Source of the DNA: Hesseltinella vesiculosa
Taxonomy: Eukaryota > Mucoromycota > Mucoromycetes > Mucorales > Cunninghamellaceae
Assembly: GCA_002104935.1 (NCBI GenBank)
Contig: MCGT01000004.1
Span: 496,001-560,000 of the forward strand
Length of the DNA: 64,000 nt
Reading direction: 5' to 3'
Made by a program: the position numbers and the translations under genes. Each line of letters starts with the position of its first letter. Position 1 is the first letter of the stretch. The notes under the pieces were generated by a model that did not search any database, was not told the DNA's origin, and was given only the letters and a program-made list of their open reading frames with translations. Of the stretch, positions 58,200-64,000 are shown piece by piece.

Positions 58200-59216
58200 C
58201 GCATGGGAATGTAATATCGTTGATTGAAAGAAAGGGAGGAAAAAAAAAAAATTGCTTCGCATTTTTTGGCACAGTAAATAAATGGAAATGCGAGGGGTGA
58301 GTTTAGAATAGCATGACGAATAGAAGATGAACTTACCAACACCAGTCTCCCCGGTGAGCACGTCAGCAAAAAAAAAAAAAAAAAAAAGGGTGAGCAACGC
58401 TGTGATGCTCTTCTTTGATATCTTTTGAAGATCAAATTGTACCAATCGAAAATGTTACGGAAAAATATCTGGATGCCAACTCACGTGCTTGTGTTTTGTT
58501 CGACCAAGGCCTCTGTTGTCTAACGCAGGACGTGTATCGATAACACTACGAGTTAACGAGTGGAGGAAAAAAAAACTCAATGCTGCATGTTCTATCCTCA
58601 TGGCATCCCAAGAAAGGCGAAGAGAATCTGCGTCGCCAAACTTGCCACCCCTGTACACCACGTCATCTCACTGGCTCCCCACATCAGCCAGCCCCTCCAG
58701 CATTTCCAATGGGCTTTTGTTAGCGAGCGTGTTCAGCTTCAACACTGGGTTGACAGGGCCGCCTATACCATGGGCAAACTCGATGCGCACCGCTTGTTAT
58801 TGATACCAACGCCCTTCCACCCAAAACTAGCCGTTTCGGGGTTATTTTTTTTTACCTTGTCCGTCAACCTCATCCCTTCCCCGACACTGATTCTCCCATA
58901 TCACCTTCAATATTGCTCCTTTTTTCACGCTCTTTGGTTCAAAAGATAGCTGTGAAGGCTAGTTTCCTAATGGTGCTATATGAAGGGAAAAAAGGTGACA
59001 TCTGGGCTTTTCCATGCCAAGAGAAGAGACGCATTCCAAAAAAAGAAAGGCTGGGAGAACGCCAGACTTTGACACAAACTAACTCTGTAGCCACATATCT
59101 AGCGAGGTTACAACTTTGGATAATGGCCAAAGCTCACCAAGGACTAGCAGTCTGAACAGGCTAGATTAGATTGGTGGAGGTTGGCCTTGGATTTTTGGCT
59201 TAGAGCAACGCGGCTC

Positions 59217-59284
59217 TTTTTTTTTTTTGGCTGGTGTCGTATTTTTTTTTGGCTGGTGTCGCTTTTTTTTTTTGGCTGGTGCCG
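59217..59284. repeat. Triplicated T-run + GGCTGGTGTCG unit
   Basis: Three tandem units of about 22 nt, each a run of 9-13 T followed by GGCTGGTGTCG, GGCTGGTGTCG and GGCTGGTGCCG. The third differs by one base, so the array is a recent local duplication. Confidence 0.9.
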
Positions 59285-59405
59285 TTTGTTTGATTGCTAC
59301 GTTTTTATTTCAAGCTTTGTACTGAAAGATAGCAAAGATAAATAACTAAATAGTTGTCAATGTTCTGCCCGAGGTTGCCTTGATGGCAATGTTGGTTGCC
59401 ACAAG

Positions 59406-59433
59406 TTTTTTTTTTTTTTTTTGGGGGGGGGGG
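59406..59433. repeat. T17-G11 homopolymer junction
   Basis: Seventeen T are directly followed by eleven G (59423-59433). Runs of G this long are rare elsewhere in the window and could form unusual DNA structures or be a sequencing-difficult point. Confidence 0.85.
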
Positions 59434-59830
59434 ATCCAGGACAGAAAACCCCCAGACGTGAAACCCAACCTGGCAATTTTTTTTTTTTGGATTCTCATAA
59501 AGAGAAGTGTATTATACTCCATTACACACCCACCCTTGACTTCCTCCCGTTACTGAACCCTCCTCAGAGATCAATCAGAACGCCGCTATTGCCAGCATTG
59601 CCAGCAGAGCCGAAAAAGTGCTCTAATTTATTTTTGACTCAATGGATCAAGGCAGGCACATTTTTCTTCACAGGCAGTGAGTCCTTGTTGACGACAGTCT
59701 TGAGCTTCGATGGGATCCAATTAAGGGGAATAAACGAGCTTGATGTCAGTGTAGAATCGTCCACATTTTATTTCTTCTGGCGACTTTTGTTTGTTTCAGA
59801 AATGGCGACTATTTTTTTTTTTTTTGCAGA

Positions 59831-60955
59831 TTCATTGCATCTGTTGTTTTTCCCTTTAAAGATCGCCCTGGTACGGATAAAATGTCGAAAGAAATATTGA
59901 AGCATCCCCGAATAATAAATGACATCGCCATGACACTTGTTGGTAAGTTGAAGCTTTGATTACAGCCGCAGCCGTAAATTGAACTCCTACATTATATAGG
60001 ACCACATGCTGAAAACAAGTATGTCAGTAAACCAACGGGATGGGCCGATGACAGTCTGGCACACGTGGTCTATAGCCTGCCAGCAGAAACAAGCACAGAG
60101 TTCCCGCCCATCCTTGTTGAAGTGCAAAACAAAGTTGACGACAAGTTTTTGCATCGCTTGGTCAAATATGCAAGCCATTTGTATGATGAGTACGGCGTTG
60201 ATCCTATTGTTTTGACGTTTGCCGTCCACCCTGTTCCGCTGCAGGTGATGAACAAGTTCACCACCTCTGCAGCTGCACCATTCCTGAAGAACTCGGCTTG
60301 TGACGGTTGGGCAAAGATGAATTTTATCATGGATGCTACAACTATCGAAGAATCCTTGACAATCACTCCTCTCCCCCCTTTGGCTGCGTTGGCTCATGTC
60401 TTCTTTGAACAAAAAGCGTCTCTGATGGAACTTGATCTCCACGATGACCCCACGATCATGGCACTTTATGAAATTGCTATGGATGCCTTTGACTACCAAG
60501 TCACCAAAGAGGAAGAAACGGTCGATGCACTTCTGAAGACCACATCATACTCAACCAGGCAATTCGAGAAAATCATCAGTGCAACTGAACAAGATGAAGT
60601 AGATATTGCCTGTATCAAACAATTTGCAGCAGATGGAGCCAAATATGCAAGTGCATTCTATACCAAATATCAAGATCAAGGGTCCTCGCTGTCTTCCTCG
60701 CCTGCACCTCCATCTTCCTCTTCCTCGCCTGCACTTCCATCTTCCTCTTCCTCGTCTGCACTTCCATCTTCCTCGACCACAGACTTGGACTGGGCGCACC
60801 GCTTTGTCACCAACCGCAAAAACCTTGGTGTTCGTATGAACTGGGCAGAGTGTTATGAAGAAGGGCTCAGGGAAGGTCATTTTACTTCGTATGCAAACGG
60901 CAAAAGTCTTAAAGCAACGTATCACAAGTCTCTCGCATCTCAAAAAAACCAATAG
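59831..60955 (+). CDS. PD-(D/E)XK nuclease / transposase-like protein, 5' end uncertain
   Basis: The exon 59831-59937 follows a T-run GCAG acceptor and reads FIASVVFPFKDRPGTDKMSK (ATG at 59882 is an alternative start). It joins through a 60-nt intron to the main exon, GPHAENKYVSKPTGWADDSL, which ends at 60955. Key motif: AHVVYSLPAE...FPPILVEVQNKVDDKFLHRL. The ExQ strand after a short Asp-bearing segment is the pattern of the PD-(D/E)XK transposase (Rpn-like) superfamily. Then come LVKYASHLYDEYGVDPIVLT, a helical region (EVDIACIKQFAADGAKYASA), a Ser/Pro minisatellite and a conserved-looking tail (MNWAECYEEGLREGHF). A possible earlier coding stretch (about 59575-59780, including SNLFLTQWIKAGTFFFTGSE) cannot be joined without a frame change. 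A poly(A) signal lies at 60986-60991. Similar genes are multicopy in Mucoromycota as far as I know. Confidence 0.6.
60685..60775 (+). repeat. Coding minisatellite (Ser/Pro/Ala-Leu units)
   Basis: Three units of about 27-30 nt with the common core CTGCACTTCCATCTTCCTC encode SSSSPALPSSSS-type repeats inside the transposase-like gene. The number of units keeps the frame. Confidence 0.85.
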
Positions 60956-61154
60956 CCAAGCCTGACTCATCATATTATACCATACAATAAAAACATTCTC
61001 TAGCTCTGTGAAGCATTCCTTCTGAGACCATGAGTCTCATTTTCTACGTGGAAACCCATTCATGATCATGATCGCTGCCCGTAGAAGGATATTAAAAAAA
61101 AAAAAGGGCGAGAAGGCATCACACTCAGCTTCCAAATTGGGTATTTGTCGGTTG

Positions 61155-61320
61155 TCAGAGTTCCCGCTGATCGTTGTTGAAGTGCAAAACAAAGTGGCCG
61201 ACAGTTTTTGAATCGTATTGGTCAAATACTTTATGCCTATTGTTTTGACGTTTGTCATCCACCCTGATCCGCTGCAGGTGATGAACAAGTTTACCACCTC
61301 TGCAGCTGCACCATTCATGA
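61155..61320 (+). pseudogene. Decayed partial copy of the transposase-like gene
   Basis: This stretch matches 60098-60288 of the gene just upstream, in the same orientation. Shared blocks are GTTGAAGTGCAAAACAAAGT, CCTATTGTTTTGACGTTTG and CTGCAGGTGATGAACAAGTT. It has lost about 30 nt (the part coding for ASHLYDEYGVD) and one base after GCCGACAG, which puts a stop (TGA) in frame. Similarity ends abruptly at the CACCATTC block before 61321. No start or splice sites are kept. Confidence 0.85.
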
Positions 61321-61484
61321 GGCTGCCTCACTTTCCTTGGGGGTCGATCCTTTTCCCAAAAAAAAAAAAGGATACAAAAATGGCAAAGCTGTTTAACTCC
61401 GCCAATCTTATTGTTGAAATGGCTTTCCTTTTTTCTTTTCGCCCAGGTCTCCCTCGTTTTTATTTTTATTTTCTAAAAAGATCC

Positions 61485-62378
61485 ATGGGTCAATGGCTCT
61501 CCAGGCCAGTCGATAGAGTGGATGATCCGCTTGATATAGGTCCATGGCAACCTCAGGGCCTATATAGCAGTATGGATTACGACACAAAGGTGGTCAAACG
61601 GTTCCTGAAAGAAGGTCGCTTGGCTCCCTTTTATCAAGGTAAACGACATGCAGAAGGGAACCGTGGGATTTTGAACAAACACTTTTTTTTTTTCTTGTAC
61701 AATAAAAGGTTACAATGAAGAACGTCCTTTTAGTACTCATGCAAGTCAAGTTGATCTTGTACTTCGCTCCTTTGATGGCCTTCTGGAACGCACATCTAAT
61801 CATCATATGCTAGGTATGGCCACTCGACTTGTAGCTGGCCATTTGCCTGACCACATCCAACAAGCAGTCCTGTACAAGGATACTGTCGAATGTCCCATAT
61901 GCCTCTTGGTACTTATTATTTTATGAAACAGGACTAGGCGCTGATCCCCTCTTTGTTATGATAGTATTATCCCACCTACATCAATCGAACTCGCTGCTGC
62001 CGTCAGCCTCTTTGTACCGAATGCTTTTTGCAGTTGAAGCGCAAGTCCAACAACCCTATGCTGGGCTTCCCATGCCCTTTTTGTGTGCAGCCTCATTTGG
62101 GGGTGATCCGGACCCCACCGCCTTGGACGATGCACTACCTGCGCTTCAAGCAAGACCGCACTGACGACGCTGAGCATCGACTGACGATCCGTGATCCTGA
62201 CGTGGTCCTGGTTGATCATGTCCGACCCAACTGGCAGCACGATCATCGCTTGAGCCATTCACTTAACCCCGTCGCCACCACACGACGAGTCGTTGTCAGA
62301 CCCTCGGCGCCTCGCTGTCCTCGGTATCGGCCACATGTGCATCCACATCTTGATGAGCAGGATAAGCGCACCCTCTAA
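61485..62378 (+). CDS. SIP5: Sip5-like RING-finger protein
   Basis: Three exons, about 240 residues, from ATG 61485. The start MGQWLSRPVDRVDD has Gly2 and Ser6, an N-myristoylation consensus. Next come YNEERPFSTHASQVDLVLRS and QQAVLYKDTVECPICLL, then after the intron YYPTYINRTRCCRQPLCTEC, FLQLKRK and CPFC. This is the atypical RING/zinc pattern CPICLLYYPxxINRTRCC...CxxC of yeast Sip5 (Snf1-interacting protein 5) and its fungal relatives. The C-terminal ~90 residues are basic and not recognised. The protein is much shorter than yeast Sip5. It is probably membrane-attached through myristate, and a role as ubiquitin ligase or Snf1/AMPK adaptor is inferred from the family. AATAAA at 62440-62445. 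Confidence 0.83.
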
Positions 62379-62469
62379 AGCAACACAATCTCTTGTATTT
62401 TTTTTTCATCTTCTGTATCAGTATCCCGTCTTATTTTGTAATAAATAATCTTCCTTTCATCGCCAGTGG

Positions 62470-63496
62470 CTATGATTTTTTATTCTTGAGGTACTGGCGC
62501 TGGACGACCTCAGACAGGTAGGCATACCGGTCATCTTTGTGGTCACGCAGTCGTAAAGGAAGCTGGGACTCCAAGGATCGTACGGTTTCTTCGACCTTCT
62601 CTGTATTTTCCATGGCTTGCTGAAGGGTATCTGGATTCAGTTGTATGTCTGGCAAGAGAGAAAATGTGTCAGGGTCATGATTGGACGCTCTTGGAATTCA
62701 TTGTGCCTCCTTACCGCTCTCTTTTTCAATGTCGTCAAGTTGGAGGGCATCCTTGTGCAACTGTATTTCATTCAAGAGTTGCTCCAGCCGGTCCTTTTCT
62801 TGCAAAAGTTTATGTTGAAATGCTTTTTGCTAAGGCGAAAAATGAGGAGTGAGCGGCTCTTCATCATAGATGACCCTTCTTTTTTCCCTAGGTGTGAGTG
62901 GTGCATCTCTGTCTTTCTTACCGAGAGGACTTGGTTCCTAGCTAATTCTAATTCTTGATCGAGCAATTCCAAATGACTATCGGAAATGGTGAGGTCCAAG
63001 CCCTGAGGGAAAAAGAAAAGAATGGTGAGGTTTTCGCTGGGGTCTCTTCATTTCATCTCTTCATTTCACTTACCTTGTAATGCTCCAATGTGATGGCTTT
63101 GTTTTCTGGTAAATGAATGATATGATCCAGAAAATACTGTGTGAAGAGGCTAAATTGCTTGTCAATGGCCTTTTCCATGTGCTTTTCCAATCGGGGAAAT
63201 GCCTGCCCAAAAAAAAAAAGGGTCAGTAAAGTGAGGAGATTGCCATGGTTAACTGTGTGATCCAGTCGCACCTTTTCTAGAGATGCTTTCTGTTTGTTAT
63301 TGGTGTGTTCATCCAAATAATCTCGTAGCAAAGAGAGGGATTTGTACAAGGCAATGTTGGTGACATTATAAAAGTCATCCAAAAAGTCAATGGGTAAGAA
63401 GCCAAGATGTTCGGCTACAAGCTCGGTTTGCTCATAAACACGAGTGTGCGATTCACTGTCGCTTGTTGAGCTAGAAGGATTGGATCGGGAAGCCAT
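62470..63496 (-). CDS. MIS12: Kinetochore protein Mis12/Mtw1
   Basis: Five exons, about 240 residues, from ATG 63496 (MASRSNPSSSTSDSESHTRV). The Mis12 head is clear: ELVAEHLGFLPIDFLDDFYN, VTNIALYKSLSLLRDYLDEH. It is followed by a helix with LEKHMEKAIDKQFSLFTQYF, LDHIIHLPENKAITLEHYK and long coiled-coil exons (HKLLQEKDRLEQLLNEIQLH, TEKVEETVRSLESQLPLRLR). Length and coiled-coil layout fit Mis12. It is the core of the MIND/MIS12 complex that bridges CENP-C/CENP-T and the Ndc80 complex at centromeres. It converges with the Sip5-like gene, only 91 nt between stops. Confidence 0.87.
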
Positions 63497-64000
63497 GATA
63501 AAGAAACAAGCGAAAAGAAAAAAAAATAAAAAGAACAGGCGCGTGTCAGTTGCAAGGCGGTCGGAGCTGCAAAAACGGAAGACAACGAAAAAAAAAAAAA
63601 AAAACAGTGTTCTTGACCTGCGTTTCTTTCTTTTTCATTTTTTACATTTCGTAGTTGTCACCTTTATACATTCGCCAATCGTTGTCGATATATTGTTTCT
63701 TTGTCTTCCTTTGTGTACATATTCTTTTTTTTTTCTTGTTGGTTGATTGAAAAGAAAACAGGTACCTTGATATCCCAACAAAAAAAAAAACAAATCTGAT
63801 CTTGACTCTCATTTGTTAATCCTCATCTAGGGCTATTCCTTTTTTTATTGCTTCGTTTATTTTCTTTGTATTATAGTTTATTATTGTTTTACCTCTTTGT
63901 TCGCCTTGAACAGCCATTGCCCTCTATTAGCTAATCTCAACCACTCTCATCCGACTTCTCGATTTATGTGTCTTCGATAATGGCCACAAGCAACTACAAC
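63497..64000. other. Upstream region of Mis12, possible start of a next gene at the window edge
   Basis: About 500 nt with A/T runs (63588-63603, 63725-63734, 63781-63790). An ATG at 63980 (MATSNYN) runs off the window on the plus strand after a pyrimidine-rich leader. It could begin a divergent gene, but only seven codons are visible. Confidence 0.3.

Larger units (their letters stand above)
58200..59560. other. Accessory-looking intergenic region with homopolymer repeats
   Basis: About 1.4 kb upstream of both the RhoGAP gene (minus) and the transposase-like gene (plus). A plus-strand open frame (58560-58949) contains VHHVISLAPHISQPLQHFQW and GKLDAHRLLLIPTPFHPKLA. It reads like protein but has no recognised domain or splice partners, so it may be a coding remnant. 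The 59200-59440 part holds the tandem and homopolymer repeats listed separately. Confidence 0.45.

Noticed and set aside
1..64000. tRNA, rRNA, CRISPR arrays
   Set aside because: No cloverleaf with a GGTTCRANNCC T-loop, no rRNA-like segment and no regularly spaced direct repeats were found by reading both strands.

Overview
The window looks like nuclear DNA of an early-diverging filamentous fungus, most probably Mucoromycota (Mucorales-like). This is inferred from the following: every sizeable gene is cut by many short GT-AG introns (about 50-100 nt); genes are packed on both strands; the proteins are eukaryotic and of fungal type; and there is an HSPA12-type Hsp70, an SREBP, a NELF-A-like protein, a chromodomain Ty3/gypsy fragment and two kinds of PD-(D/E)XK-like orphan genes. 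Long A/T homopolymers are everywhere, especially just inside introns and between genes. No tRNA, rRNA, CRISPR array or bacterial-style operon was seen. All exon joins were read by eye and have no RNA support.

Layout. 1-6.3 kb: C-terminal part of an M16 peptidase, a type II membrane glycosyltransferase-like protein, a ricin-type beta-trefoil protein and a BSD-domain protein. 6.3-14.2 kb: a gene-poor, accessory-looking zone with a 270-nt inverted repeat, one MFS sugar transporter, a PD-(D/E)XK-like orphan gene whose 5' side abuts a chromovirus fragment, and about 1.5 kb with nothing recognisable. 14.2-23.4 kb, all on the minus strand: a tiny CCHC zinc-knuckle gene, Vps39/Vam6, a NELF-A-like protein, an F-box/LRR-like protein and isoprenylcysteine methyltransferase. 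23.5-31.7 kb, all plus: IST1, a SAPS-family phosphatase subunit, CNOT4/Not4, a TMEM50/Vps68 protein and a secreted 3D/DPBB protein. 32.2-36.6 kb, minus: glutaryl-CoA dehydrogenase and an HSPA12-like Hsp70. 37.7-44.2 kb, plus: SREBP and Noc3. 45.1-47.9 kb, minus: a second tiny CCHC gene and a DNAJC7-like co-chaperone. 48.2-52.2 kb, plus: a double T1/BTB protein, a small zinc-finger protein and a TFIIIA-like protein with ten fingers. 52.8-58.2 kb, minus: a Polo-like kinase and a RhoGAP. 58.2-61.4 kb: a second accessory zone with homopolymer repeats, a PD-(D/E)XK transposase-like gene and a decayed partial copy of it. 61.5-63.5 kb: a Sip5-like RING protein and the kinetochore protein Mis12, convergent.

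Most genes are housekeeping: vacuole/ESCRT traffic (Vps39, IST1, Vps68), transcription and mRNA control (NELF-A-like, CNOT4, TFIIIA, SREBP), ribosome assembly (Noc3), mitosis and cytoskeleton (Polo kinase, Mis12, RhoGAP) and folding (HSPA12, DNAJC7). I see no functional cluster; the order looks like an ordinary fungal chromosome. The parts most worth a second look are the two accessory zones, the pair of ~40-residue CCHC genes that share an intron position, the NELF-A-like gene, and the very short exons (15-30 nt).
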